A DNA stretch of 64,000 nt from Bacteroidales bacterium (GCA_012744435.1 JAAYCA010000007.1:1-64000); one strand, 5' to 3'. Shown: positions 1-9,661, counted from the first letter of the stretch. The notes: a model not told the origin generated them from the letters alone. Numbers and translations are program-made.

Positions 1-106
1 AGAACTTTCCATAGCCGGCATCGACCCGGTAGAGGCCGAAGAAAACGACGACCGCGAGCAGGGCCATGACGGCCAGGAAAATATAGAATGTTTGCAATGA
101 TACCAC
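1..106 (-). CDS. N-terminal fragment of a membrane protein running off the window (possibly steroid 5-alpha-reductase/DUF1295-like)
   Basis: Reverse strand from a GTG (106) or TTG (97) reads VVSLQTFYIFLAVMALLAVVVFFGLYRVDAGYGKF, a signal-anchor/TM helix. A TATCTTTG -7-like box lies just upstream (117-110, minus). Family guess rests only on the 'DAGYGKF' style motif. Confidence 0.4.
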   Translation of the reverse strand, partial: MVSLQTFYIFLAVMALLAVVVFFGLYRVDAGYGKF

Positions 107-203
107 ATTCAAAGATACGGGAATTCCCGCATTTTTCCAATAATTAGCACCCAAAATACCAAAACAATCAGAATACAAGAAAATATTATTATCTTTGTAT
201 GAT

Positions 204-1937
204 ATGGCGAAAGAGTGCAAGTGGATTTTCAAGGAACCGGCCGACCCCGGAAAGGTCGAGCGGCTGGCCACGGAAGTGGGCATCGACAAGGTGCTCGCCG
301 AACTTCTCGTGAAGCGCGGCGTCGAGACCTTCGAGCAGGCCCGCAGTTTCTTCCGCCCTTCGCTGGAAGCCCTCCATGATCCTTTCCTGATGAAGGACAT
401 GGACAAGGCCGTGGAGCGCCTGCACCGGGCTGTCACCTCCGGCGAGAAAATCCTTGTGTACGGTGATTACGACGTGGACGGCACCACCGCCGTCGCCCTG
501 GTGTATTCCTTTATCCGCCGTTTCACCGAAAAGGTGGATTTCTACATTCCGGACCGCTACGACGAAGGCTACGGCGTATCCTACAAGGGCATCGACTGGG
601 CCGCCGACGGCGGCTTCGGCCTGATCATTACGCTCGACTGCGGCATCAAGGCCATCGACAAGGTGGAGTATGCACGCAGCAAGGGAGTCGAAGTCATCAT
701 CTGCGACCATCACCTCCCGGAAGAGTCGCTGCCGGATGCCGTGGCCGTGCTGGATCCCAAGCGGGAAGACTGCCATTATCCCTTCGACGACCTGTCCGGC
801 TGCGGCGTAGGCTTCAAGCTGGTACAGGCATATTCGCAGAAGTACGACATCCCCTTCGAGTCCCTGATCCCGCTGCTGGACCTGCTGGTCGTCAGCATTT
901 CGTCCGACCTCGTGACGATGGTCGGGGAGAACCGCGTCCTCGCGCACTTCGGGCTCAAACAGCTCAACGAGAACCCCTGCAAGGGCTTGGGAGCCATGAT
1001 CACCCTCTCCAACCTGGAGCCGGGACACATCTCCATCGACGACATTGTCTTCAAGATCGGGCCGCGCATCAACGCTGCCGGCCGCATGGAATCCGGCCGC
1101 ATGGCCGTCGAACTGCTCAAGGCGACGGACGCCCGCACGGCGATGCTGATCGGCGAGAAGATCAACGAAAACAACAACGAACGCAAGAACATCGACCGCG
1201 AGATCACCCAGGAGGCCCTGGAAATGGTCCAGTCCGGCAAGTGCCTGGGCAGCGGCAACGCCACGATCGTCTATAACCCCAAGTGGAGCAAGGGCGTGGT
1301 GGGCATCGTCGCCTCCCGGCTCGTGGAAGCCTATTACAAGCCCACGGTCGTGCTGACCAAATCCAACGGTTTCGTGACGGGCTCCGCCCGCAGCATCGCG
1401 GGCTTCGATCTCTACGAAGCCATCGAAAGCTGTGCCGACCTGCTGGAGAATTTCGGCGGGCACGTCTATGCCGCCGGTCTCACCCTCAAAGAGGAGAATC
1501 TCGCAGAGTTTGCCCGCAGGATGGACGAATTCATCGCCGAAAGGGTGACGGCGGAGATGCTCACGCCCCTCGTGGAGATCGACGCCAAGCTGGATTTCAC
1601 GCAGATCACCCCGAAGTTTTCCCGCATCCTCAAGCAATTCCAGCCTTTCGGCCCCGGCAACAACAACCCGATCTTCATGACGGAAAACGTCTATGACGCG
1701 GGCTCCGGCCGCAAGGTCGGCGGAGGCGGGGTCCACCTCAAGCTGGACCTTATCCAGGAGTCGCAACCCTACCATCAGATCCCCTCGATCGCCTTCAACA
1801 TGGCGAATTTTTACGACTACATCCGCGAGGGCAACCCGATCGACGTCTGCTACGTCATCGTAGAGAATTATTACCGCGGCTCCGCATCCATCCAGCTTCG
1901 CATCCGCGACATGCACGAACGGGAAGATATCCTCTAA
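204..1937 (+). CDS. recJ: Single-stranded-DNA-specific exonuclease RecJ
   Basis: DHH/DHHA1 motifs: VYGDYDVDGTTA, ICDHHLPEE, GGHVYAAGLTL. ATG at 204 preferred over the upstream start in the ORF track because the TATCTTTG box occupies 190-197. Confidence 0.95.
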   Translation: MAKECKWIFKEPADPGKVERLATEVGIDKVLAELLVKRGVETFEQARSFFRPSLEALHDPFLMKDMDKAVERLHRAVTSGEKILVYGDYDVDGTTAVALVYSFIRRFTEKVDFYIPDRYDEGYGVSYKGIDWAADGGFGLIITLDCGIKAIDKVEYARSKGVEVIICDHHLPEESLPDAVAVLDPKREDCHYPFDDLSGCGVGFKLVQAYSQKYDIPFESLIPLLDLLVVSISSDLVTMVGENRVLAHFGLKQLNENPCKGLGAMITLSNLEPGHISIDDIVFKIGPRINAAGRMESGRMAVELLKATDARTAMLIGEKINENNNERKNIDREITQEALEMVQSGKCLGSGNATIVYNPKWSKGVVGIVASRLVEAYYKPTVVLTKSNGFVTGSARSIAGFDLYEAIESCADLLENFGGHVYAAGLTLKEENLAEFARRMDEFIAERVTAEMLTPLVEIDAKLDFTQITPKFSRILKQFQPFGPGNNNPIFMTENVYDAGSGRKVGGGGVHLKLDLIQESQPYHQIPSIAFNMANFYDYIREGNPIDVCYVIVENYYRGSASIQLRIRDMHEREDIL

Positions 1938-1946
1938 CCCCCTCCC

Positions 1947-2711
1947 ATGAAGACCGGCGGCGTCATTATCCGTTTCCTTCTCGGGATGCTCCTGTCTTGG
2001 GGGATCATGGCGGCTTTGCTGTTTTTCAGTCTTCCCCTGGACGGGCCCGGATTCCTTTCACGCGCCTTTGAAGAGGGACCGACGGCGGAAATGATGCAGA
2101 AAACCCAGGACATCTGGGGCTGGGTGCTTTTGGGCATGATCCTCTTGGCGCTGGCGGGTCTGCTGGCCTGTCCGGTCAAGGGTTTCTCCTCGAAAAGGGG
2201 GCGCCAGTCCGGTCTCAGGCTGCTGTTTCCCGCCTTCTGCGGAACGCTCATCCTGCTGGCTTTGCTGGAGATCCTGTGCGTGCCTGCCTTCTTCACCGGG
2301 TTCCTGCAGTTCGGCCGCTGGTACGGCTTCGCGACAATTGCCGGGAGCGTCCTGCTCGTGCTGCTGATGTATTTCCTTGGGTCTCGCTGCGTTCCCCTCG
2401 TCCGTTCCGTCGAAGCGCTCGGGAACGGGTGCCCCCGCGGCATCCGCATCGCCGAGGGGCTGCTCGTCGCCTTCTTCTCCGGAGCCGCGGTTTATTTTGC
2501 CTGGCACACCATGCGCTGGTACCTGCTGCCGGCCGGCATCCTGCTCGCGCTGCTGCCGGGCACGCTCTGCGAGTGGGCCCTCGCAAGGCGCCGTTCCGGC
2601 GTGCGGATCGGGTATCTGTGCCTTCGGACCCTGCGCGGTATCGGGCTGGTCGTTTTCTTCCCGGTCACGATCCCGGTTCTGCTCTACGCCCTGTTCAAAA
2701 ACGGAAGCTAG
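1947..2711 (+). CDS. Uncharacterised multi-pass membrane protein
   Basis: ORF of 254 aa immediately downstream of recJ with several hydrophobic helices; no family recognised. Confidence 0.75.
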   Translation: MKTGGVIIRFLLGMLLSWGIMAALLFFSLPLDGPGFLSRAFEEGPTAEMMQKTQDIWGWVLLGMILLALAGLLACPVKGFSSKRGRQSGLRLLFPAFCGTLILLALLEILCVPAFFTGFLQFGRWYGFATIAGSVLLVLLMYFLGSRCVPLVRSVEALGNGCPRGIRIAEGLLVAFFSGAAVYFAWHTMRWYLLPAGILLALLPGTLCEWALARRRSGVRIGYLCLRTLRGIGLVVFFPVTIPVLLYALFKNGS

Positions 2712-5434
2712 AACAGCGTCGGCTCTTCAAAGAGACCGCCGGGGATGTCCGGGACCTCGTCGAGTTTCGCGGGAGTGGGGGAGTCCTCGACTTCGCCGGG
2801 AATGACAAGCGGTGAATCTCCCTCGTCTTCCGGTTCCGGTTCGGGTTCGGGCTCGGGCTCGGGCTCGTCGATGATCAGCGGTTCGATAAAGCGGACGGAC
2901 TTCACCTCGCCGCGCTCGGCGCATTTCTTGCCCTTGGCGGCGATGCCCTTCTTGGCAATCCAGTTCTCGGCCTCGACGGTTTCCGGCTCTTTGTCGGAAA
3001 GTTTCCAGCTGATCTCGTAGCGGGGATGCGCATCGCCGCTGAGCTCCACGAGGTAGGACTTCGGCGAACTGGAGATGAAGCTGAGCGGGGTGTTGTCGCT
3101 GAGAACGAAAGAGAAGCGCTTGACGTAGAAGTTCTTGACGGAGCCGTCCCAGTACAGGGCGGTAAACACCTTGTCCGGGTCGAACTTCTCGATGAGCAGC
3201 ACGTCGCCCTGATACTTGTTGACCAGCTCGAAGGAGGTGGTGTAGAAGGTGCCGTTGCGGAACACCGCCAATACTTTGTCGCCGTCCTCGAACTGTCCCA
3301 GGTACAGTCCATGGCCGTCTTCATTGAGCTTCTGGATGTCGGTGTCGTACCAGATGTCCTTGCCGGCGATCGTGCTTACGCCCTTGCTGCGGAGGCTGAT
3401 CGTGCGGATGGCGTTCTTGCTCACGAGGTTGCCCCGGGCGGTCTTGCTCTTGATGGCGAGGTTGGAGAAGTCATATTCGAAACTTGTCTTCTTCAGCTTC
3501 GGCTTCGGCCGGAGCGCCACGCGCACGGTCTCGGCCTCGCCGTTGTGGTTGGCCGTGAACCAGACGATCTGCGAGCCGGGCTTTCCGGTCGTGATGTCGT
3601 ACTCTTTGTCACGCGTCACGGAAGTGACGGCGAAACGCTTCGCATAATAGACGGAAGTCTTGCCATCCCGATAGATGACGTTGTAGATGGTGCGGGAATC
3701 GCCGCGGTTGAAAAGCCCCACATACAGCAGGTCCTTGCCGAAGAAGGCTTTGTCTTCGACCTTGGTGATCCGGTACTTGCCGTCCTTGCCGATGACGATG
3801 ATCTCGGAGAGGTCGGAGCAGTCGCAGATGAACTCGCCGCCGTCGTCGCGCTTGAGACCGATGCCCACGAAGCCTTCCGCCAGGTTGGCCTGGAGCTTGG
3901 CGTTGTTGTTGATGACCTTGGTGGCCGCGATGGCTTCAAAATCAGTGAGCTCTGTGCGGCGCGGGAAATCTTTGCCGTATTTCTTTTTCAGGCTCTTGAA
4001 CCAGTCGATGGTGAAACGGTCGATGTGTTCGATCTGATCCCGCACGACGGCCATCTGGCCCTCCAGGGAGAGAATCTTCTCGTCGATGGCTTTCGTGTCG
4101 AACTTGGAGATCTTGCGAACGGGCTTCTCCACGAGTTTGAGGATGTCCTCCATGACGATCTCCCTCTGGAACAGGTCCTGATACATCTTCATCTGCGTGA
4201 AGATGTCCTGCAACTGGGCGTCCCAGTCCTTCTGGTCCTGCTCGAGGACCTTGTAGATGCGGTTCTCGAAGAAGATCCGTTCCAGGGAACTGTAGTGCCA
4301 GTCGGCCTCGAGCTCGTCGAGTTTGATCTGCAATTCCTGCAGGAGCAGGTCGCGGGTGTGGAAAGTGCCGTATTCAAGGATGTCGTGGACCGTGAGGAAT
4401 TGCGGTTTGTTGTCCTTGATCACGCAGGCGTTGGGGGCGATGTTGATCTCGCAGTCGGTGAAGGCGTACAGTGCGTCGATCGTCTTGTCGGGAGAGACGT
4501 CGTTGGGCAGATGGATCATGATGTCCACCTTGTCGGTGGTCATGTCTTCGATTTTCTTGATCTTGATCTTGCCCTTGTCTTTGGCGCGGAGCACGGAATC
4601 GATGATGTCCTTGGTGTATTTCCCGTAGGGGATCTCCGTGATGGCAATCGTGTTCTTGTCGATCTTCTCGATGCGGGCGCGCACCTTGACGGAACCGCCG
4701 CGGCGGCCTTTCAGGTATTTGCTGCAATCGGCGGAGCCGCCGGTGGGGAAGTCGGGATAGATCTCGTAGGGACGGCCCTCGAGAATGGCTACGGATGCGT
4801 CCAGCAGTTCATTGAAGTTGTGGGGAAGGATCTTGGAGGCGAGGCCCACGCCGATGCCTTCCGTGCCCTGCGCGAGCAGGAGCGGGAAGCGGACCGGGAG
4901 CTCCGTAGGCTCCTGGTTGCGGCCGTCGTAGGAGTTCATCCAATGGGTCACCTTCGGATCGAATACCACCTCCTTGGCAAACTTGCTGAGACGGGCCTCG
5001 ATGTATCGCGGCGCTGCATTGGAATCACCGGTGAGGATGTTGCCCCAGTTGCCCTGGCAGTCGATCGTGAAGCCTTTCTGGCCCAGCTGGACAAGGGCGC
5101 CGAGGATGGACTGGTCGCCGTGGGGGTGGTACTGCATGGCCTGCCCCACGATGTTGGCGACTTTGGTGTATGCGCCGTCGTCCATGCGGAACATGGCATG
5201 GAGGACGCGCCGCTGTACGGGCTTCAATCCGTCCGCAATGTGCGGAACGGCCCGGTGCAGGATGACGTATGAGGCGTAGTCCAGATACCAGTCCTTGAAC
5301 ATCCCGGAGAGCTTGAACTTGCGAGCGTCGCTCCCCAGCAATCTGTCATAGCGGCTGGAGGATTCTCCTTCTTCGTCGATGACCTTGTCCTCTTCTTCGA
5401 TTTCTTCAGGTGTTGTGATCTTCTCTTCTTCCAT
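2708..5434 (-). CDS. parC: DNA topoisomerase IV / gyrase subunit A
   Basis: GyrA/ParC motifs: HRAVPHIADGLKPVQRRVLHAM, QYHPHGDQSI, NWGN..GDSNAAPRYIEARLSKFA (active-site Tyr). C-terminal acidic EPEPEP tail. Confidence 0.9.
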   Translation of the reverse strand: MEEEKITTPEEIEEEDKVIDEEGESSSRYDRLLGSDARKFKLSGMFKDWYLDYASYVILHRAVPHIADGLKPVQRRVLHAMFRMDDGAYTKVANIVGQAMQYHPHGDQSILGALVQLGQKGFTIDCQGNWGNILTGDSNAAPRYIEARLSKFAKEVVFDPKVTHWMNSYDGRNQEPTELPVRFPLLLAQGTEGIGVGLASKILPHNFNELLDASVAILEGRPYEIYPDFPTGGSADCSKYLKGRRGGSVKVRARIEKIDKNTIAITEIPYGKYTKDIIDSVLRAKDKGKIKIKKIEDMTTDKVDIMIHLPNDVSPDKTIDALYAFTDCEINIAPNACVIKDNKPQFLTVHDILEYGTFHTRDLLLQELQIKLDELEADWHYSSLERIFFENRIYKVLEQDQKDWDAQLQDIFTQMKMYQDLFQREIVMEDILKLVEKPVRKISKFDTKAIDEKILSLEGQMAVVRDQIEHIDRFTIDWFKSLKKKYGKDFPRRTELTDFEAIAATKVINNNAKLQANLAEGFVGIGLKRDDGGEFICDCSDLSEIIVIGKDGKYRITKVEDKAFFGKDLLYVGLFNRGDSRTIYNVIYRDGKTSVYYAKRFAVTSVTRDKEYDITTGKPGSQIVWFTANHNGEAETVRVALRPKPKLKKTSFEYDFSNLAIKSKTARGNLVSKNAIRTISLRSKGVSTIAGKDIWYDTDIQKLNEDGHGLYLGQFEDGDKVLAVFRNGTFYTTSFELVNKYQGDVLLIEKFDPDKVFTALYWDGSVKNFYVKRFSFVLSDNTPLSFISSSPKSYLVELSGDAHPRYEISWKLSDKEPETVEAENWIAKKGIAAKGKKCAERGEVKSVRFIEPLIIDEPEPEPEPEPEPEDEGDSPLVIPGEVEDSPTPAKLDEVPDIPGGLFEEPTLF

Positions 5435-5438
5435 AAAT

Positions 5439-6320
5439 CTAATCTTCGTATCCGAATTTGCGCAATTCCCGCTTGCTTTCCCTCCAGTCGGGATCCACCT
5501 TTACGTAGATCTGCAGGAAGACTTTCTTCTGGAAGAAGTCTTCCATGTCGATACGTGCCTGGGTGCCCACTTTCTTGAGCGCGGCACCCTGCCGGCCGAT
5601 GACGATGCCCTTCTGCGACTCGCGCATTACGTAGATGACTGCGCCGATGTCGTAACGTTCCGCGCCTTCCTTGAAGGATTCGATGCCCACCTCGCAGCAG
5701 TAAGGGATTTCCTCCTTATAGTTGAGCAGGATCTTCTCACGGATGATTTCCGATGCGAAAAAACGGAGATTCCGGTCCGTGAAGGCATCCTTGTCAAACC
5801 AGGGCGGACACTCCGGCAGCCGCGTCACGACGGCGTCCAGGATGCTGTCGAGGTTGAAGCGCTCCTGCGCCGAAGCCGGTATGACGGTGGCGGCGGGAAG
5901 CTTTTCCTGCCAATACTTGAGCAGCTCCACCACGCGCGGCTGGTCGCTGATGTCTATCTTGTTGACGACCACGATGACCGGACATGTGATACGGGAGAGT
6001 TTCTCCACGTAGTCGGCGTTCTTGTCCGCTTTCTCGACCGTATCGGTGACATACAGTACGATATCGGCGTCTCCGATGGCCCCGTCCACAAAGTTCATCA
6101 TGTTCTGCTGCAGACGGTAGCTGGGCTTGAGGATGCCCGGCGTATCGGAATAGACGATCTGCCAGTCATCCCCGTTGACGATGCCCATGATGCGGTGGCG
6201 CGTGGTCTGCGCCTTGGCGGTCACGATGGAGAGCTTCTCGCCCACCAGCGCATTCATCAACGTGGACTTCCCGACATTCGGGTTGCCGATGATGCAAACG
6301 AATCCGGAGCGGTGTGCCAT
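5439..6320 (-). CDS. era: GTPase Era
   Basis: G1 GNPNVGKST, G3 DTPG, G4 NKID, C-terminal KH domain (IGRQGAALKKVGTQAR). Start taken as MAHRSGF. Confidence 0.95.
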   Translation of the reverse strand: MAHRSGFVCIIGNPNVGKSTLMNALVGEKLSIVTAKAQTTRHRIMGIVNGDDWQIVYSDTPGILKPSYRLQQNMMNFVDGAIGDADIVLYVTDTVEKADKNADYVEKLSRITCPVIVVVNKIDISDQPRVVELLKYWQEKLPAATVIPASAQERFNLDSILDAVVTRLPECPPWFDKDAFTDRNLRFFASEIIREKILLNYKEEIPYCCEVGIESFKEGAERYDIGAVIYVMRESQKGIVIGRQGAALKKVGTQARIDMEDFFQKKVFLQIYVKVDPDWRESKRELRKFGYED

Positions 6321-7651
6321 TACACGTAAGCCCCCATCTTCAAAATATTGGTCTCGCCCTCGGTGAGATATCTCCATTCTCCCTTCTTGAGCCCTTTCTT
6401 GGTCAGGCCCGCGAAGTACACGCGGTCGAGTGCCTTGACGTTGTAGCCCAGGCTCTCGAAGATACGGCGTACGATGCGGTTCTTGCCGGAGTGGATCTCG
6501 ATGCCGAGCTTGCGCTTGTCGTTCGCGTCGATGAACTCCAGTTCGTCGGCCTTGACTTCCCCGTCGCTCAGGACGACGCCGGCCATGATCTTGTCGTAGT
6601 CTTCCTGGGAGAGGGGACGGTCGAGCGCCACCTGGTAGATCTTCTTCTTGTCATAGGCGGGATGGGTGAGACGTTCGGCGATCTCGCCGTCGTTGGTCAG
6701 CATCAGCACGCCGGTGGTATTCTTGTCCAGCCGGCCCACCGGATAGACGCGGTTGGGACAGTTTTTGACCAGGTCGATGACGGTCTTCTCGGCATGGGGG
6801 TCGCTGGCGGTGGTCACGTAGCCCTTGGGCTTGTTCATCACGATATAGACTTTCTCCTCTCCCTTGAGGCGCTCGCCGTTGAAGCGGATGTCGTCGGTAA
6901 AGATATTGACCTTGGTGCCGAGTTCGGTCACCACCTCGCCGTTGACGGTCACGACGCCGGCCTGGATGAGGGTGTCGGCTTCGCGGCGCGAGCAGACTCC
7001 GGAGTTGGCGATGAACTTGTTGAGACGGACGGTATCCTGGATCGGGGAAGGATACGGCACCTCGCTGCTTTCGTTCCCGTTTACGACGGGACGGCGGCTG
7101 ATCATGCGGTTGATGCCTTCGGTGGATTCACGGGTGAAGGCGGGCTTGAAGCCGGGCTTCTTGCCGCCCCTGGGCTTACCCGGGCCCTGCGGCCTGCCCT
7201 GCGGTTTGCCGGCGCCGTACGGGCGCGGCTTGCGGCTGTCGCCATAATTGCTCCGGCTTTCGCCATAGTTGCCCCGGCTCTCGCCATAGCTTCTTTTTTC
7301 GCCATAAGGGCGGCGCTCGCCCTGATCCTGGCGGCTGCCGGTGCCGCGGCTCTCGCCGAAGTAGCGGTTCTCGCCGTAAGGGCGCTGCGGACGGCCTTCT
7401 CCGTAGCTGCGTTTTTCTCCGTAGCTGCGCTTTTCTCCATAGCTTCTTTTTTCGCCATAGGGACGGTTCTCACCGTAGGGGCGTTTCTCGCCATAGGATC
7501 GGCGCTCGCCGTAATGGCTGCCGTGATGTTCGCCGGATGCGCTCTTGTGCGCTTCGGGCGTGTACTCCACTTTTTCGGAGTGGGGGTGATCCCCGGTCGT
7601 TTTCCGTGGTCTAAGTTTGCGACCTTCTTTTGTAAACTGGTCCATTGTCAC
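6320..7651 (-). CDS. RluB/RsuA-family pseudouridine synthase with long repetitive N-terminal extension
   Basis: S4 domain (RLNKFIANSGVCSRREADTLIQAG), catalytic GRLDKNTTGVLMLTNDG, GKNRIVRRIFESLGYNV; N-terminal YGEKRSYGE repeats. Confidence 0.9.
   Translation of the reverse strand: MTMDQFTKEGRKLRPRKTTGDHPHSEKVEYTPEAHKSASGEHHGSHYGERRSYGEKRPYGENRPYGEKRSYGEKRSYGEKRSYGEGRPQRPYGENRYFGESRGTGSRQDQGERRPYGEKRSYGESRGNYGESRSNYGDSRKPRPYGAGKPQGRPQGPGKPRGGKKPGFKPAFTRESTEGINRMISRRPVVNGNESSEVPYPSPIQDTVRLNKFIANSGVCSRREADTLIQAGVVTVNGEVVTELGTKVNIFTDDIRFNGERLKGEEKVYIVMNKPKGYVTTASDPHAEKTVIDLVKNCPNRVYPVGRLDKNTTGVLMLTNDGEIAERLTHPAYDKKKIYQVALDRPLSQEDYDKIMAGVVLSDGEVKADELEFIDANDKRKLGIEIHSGKNRIVRRIFESLGYNVKALDRVYFAGLTKKGLKKGEWRYLTEGETNILKMGAYV
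7220..7510 (-). repeat. Degenerate tandem repeat encoding YGE(K/N/S)R units
   Basis: Protein segment YGERRSYGEKRPYGENRPYGEKRSYGEKRSYGEKRSYGEGRPQRPYGENRYFGESR...; repeated cgccata / tctcgcca units in the DNA. Confidence 0.85.
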
Positions 7652-8427
7652 TTGAGATTAAAATAATAAGTAATTGTGCCCTGCTGCATGGCAGGGGCGT
7701 CCGCACTCATGTTGAAGTGCGTTTCCATCGCAGCCTTGCGGGCCGCGGCATGGAGGGTTTTGTCCAATACGGTGGTGCCGTCGCCTCCCGGCACGGCTCT
7801 CGCTACGTTTCCGTAGTTGTCCACCCAGATGTCCACTACTACTATACCGCTTTCCTGGACGTTGTACACGGGCCGCGGGATGTTGCCCACGGTGTTGCGT
7901 CCCTGAACGTGTGCGTTCGGCTTGCCGTCCGTCCGTCCGCTTTCCGTATTGCCGCGGGCCTGGCCGGCCTTGAAGGCATCGTCCGCCTCGGTTGCATCGT
8001 GGGGCGTCGTGGCGGACGTGTCCTTTCGGGCCATGCCCGGGAACGCGGCGCGCGGATCGAGCGCGGGTTCTTCCTGCGGCGGAGCGGGCACGTCGATATC
8101 ACCGACAGGATCCGGCTCCGTCTGCGGGGTTAGGTTGTCAAGCTCCCCTTCGTAGGGAGAATCGCTCTGTTGCGTCAGCTCCACGGGCCGGTCGGGATCG
8201 ACTTCCCGTGCAAGCGGTTCCCGCCCCTGGGGCTGCTGCATGAGGATGTCGGGCGTCTGCTCGAAATCGATCAGCATGCTTTGCTCCTGCGGCGGGGGAT
8301 AGATGTATTTCAGACCGGAGAACGAGACGAGGACGAGGGTGCAAAGATGGACGACCGCCGACATGACGATGCCGGTGATCCTGGCGTTGCGCTCGCGCTT
8401 CTGCCTGATTATCTGGTCATTCTGCAT
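7648..8427 (-). CDS. TonB-family energy transducer
   Basis: N-terminal TM anchor, Pro/Glu-rich middle, TonB-like C-terminus (GIVVVDIWVDNYGNVARAV...), adjacent to exbD/exbB. Confidence 0.8.
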   Translation of the reverse strand: MQNDQIIRQKRERNARITGIVMSAVVHLCTLVLVSFSGLKYIYPPPQEQSMLIDFEQTPDILMQQPQGREPLAREVDPDRPVELTQQSDSPYEGELDNLTPQTEPDPVGDIDVPAPPQEEPALDPRAAFPGMARKDTSATTPHDATEADDAFKAGQARGNTESGRTDGKPNAHVQGRNTVGNIPRPVYNVQESGIVVVDIWVDNYGNVARAVPGGDGTTVLDKTLHAAARKAAMETHFNMSADAPAMQQGTITYYFNLK

Positions 8428-8431
8428 ATGC

Positions 8432-8842
8432 TTATTCTGGCTGTGTGGCCAGGATGACTTTGTAATGGTTGCGTTTGGCGATGTTCATGACCTGCACGAT
8501 CTCGCCGATCGGCACGCTCTCGTCGGAGAAGATGGAGAAAGTCGGATCCTCTTCGCTCTGGAGCAGGTCCACGAGTTCGTCTTCCACCGCGGAAAAGGAC
8601 ACGGGCTCCTGCGCGCCGTTGATATGGTAGGTATAGCGGTCCCCGCCCCAGTCCTTGATGGAGACGCTCACCGTGGCCTTGGCGCCCACCTGACCGGTGC
8701 TCTTGGGGAGCAGGAGCTTCAGGGCGTTGGGGTTGACCAGGGTGGAGGTCACCAGGAAGAAGATGAGCAACAGGAACACGATGTCCGTCATCGAGGACAT
8801 CGTGATGTTGGGATCCGCCTTGGTGATTCGCTTCAGGGCCAT
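8432..8842 (-). CDS. exbD: Biopolymer transport protein ExbD/TolR family
   Basis: NITMSSMTDIVFLLLIFFLVTSTLV is the ExbD TM signature. Confidence 0.9.
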   Translation of the reverse strand: MALKRITKADPNITMSSMTDIVFLLLIFFLVTSTLVNPNALKLLLPKSTGQVGAKATVSVSIKDWGGDRYTYHINGAQEPVSFSAVEDELVDLLQSEEDPTFSIFSDESVPIGEIVQVMNIAKRNHYKVILATQPE

Positions 8843-8845
8843 CGT

Positions 8846-9532
8846 CTATTCGGTTTTAGGGGTCTCGCCGACCATTTCGAGGAACTTGATGGTGGCGCTC
8901 TCCATGCTGTAAACCAGTTCCGAGATGCGGGCCGTCAGGAAATTGTAGCCGAAGTAGGCGAGGATACCGACGATCAGACCGCCCACCGTCGTGATCATGG
9001 CGGTATAGATACCGCTGGACAGCAATGTGATATCGATGTTGTTGCCGGCGTTGGACATGTTGAAGAAGGCCTGCACCATGCCGATCACCGTGCCGAGGAA
9101 TCCGATCATCGGAGCGCCGCCGGCGATGGTCGCCAGATAGGGAAGGCCCTTTTCCAGGCGGGCCACTTCCACGTTGCCGACATTCTCGATGGCGGCCTGG
9201 ACATCCGTGGCGGGCTTGCCGATCCGCAGGATCCCCGCTTCCACCATCCGGGCCACCGGGGCGTCGTACTTGCTGCAGAGCGTCTGGGCGGACTTGATCT
9301 TGCCGTCGTGGATGTAGTCGCGGATATCCGCTATGAAGTCCTTGTCGATCTTGCCGGCCTGGCGGATGATCCACCACTTCTTGCCGAAGATGTAGATGGC
9401 GATGATCGAGAGGAGGAGGAGGACCCACATGAGCCAGCCGCCCTTCGCGGCCATTTCAAAGAGGGAATACGACATCTCCTGCTGCACGGGCACAGCCTGT
9501 GCGATGTCGGTCTGGAGGAGGGTAAAGAGCAT
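8846..9532 (-). CDS. exbB: MotA/TolQ/ExbB proton channel family protein
   Basis: GTVIGMVQAFFNMS and ..SGIYTAMITTVGGLIVGILAYFGYNFL TolQ/ExbB motifs. Start taken as MLFTLLQ; the longer ORF starts inside the TACTTTTG box. Confidence 0.9.
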   Translation of the reverse strand: MLFTLLQTDIAQAVPVQQEMSYSLFEMAAKGGWLMWVLLLLSIIAIYIFGKKWWIIRQAGKIDKDFIADIRDYIHDGKIKSAQTLCSKYDAPVARMVEAGILRIGKPATDVQAAIENVGNVEVARLEKGLPYLATIAGGAPMIGFLGTVIGMVQAFFNMSNAGNNIDITLLSSGIYTAMITTVGGLIVGILAYFGYNFLTARISELVYSMESATIKFLEMVGETPKTE

Positions 9533-9592
9533 ATTCAGGTGATTTTGACAACTTACAATTGCAAAAAATCTGCCCATTGAGGCATAATCGTA

Positions 9593-9600
9593 CAAAAGTA
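9593..9600 (-). promoter_or_regulatory. Putative Bacteroidota -7 box (TACTTTTG) for exbB-exbD-tonB
   Basis: CAAAAGTA on + = TACTTTTG on -, about 60 nt upstream of the exbB ATG. The -33 element was not resolved. Confidence 0.5.
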
Positions 9601-9661
9601 CGATTTATTTGGGATTTCTGCAAAGATTAAGCTCCTCCTTTTCCTCCGGGAGCGGTGTGAT

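Noticed and set aside
189-1916. 575-aa minus-strand ORF opposite recJ
   Set aside because: Shadow ORF; RecJ DHH motifs are on the plus strand.
3026-5272. 748-aa plus-strand ORF opposite parC
   Set aside because: Shadow ORF; the ParC product is unambiguous.
7220-7510. Possible CRISPR or minisatellite element
   Set aside because: Repeats are in-frame coding units of the pseudouridine synthase N-terminus, without unique spacers.
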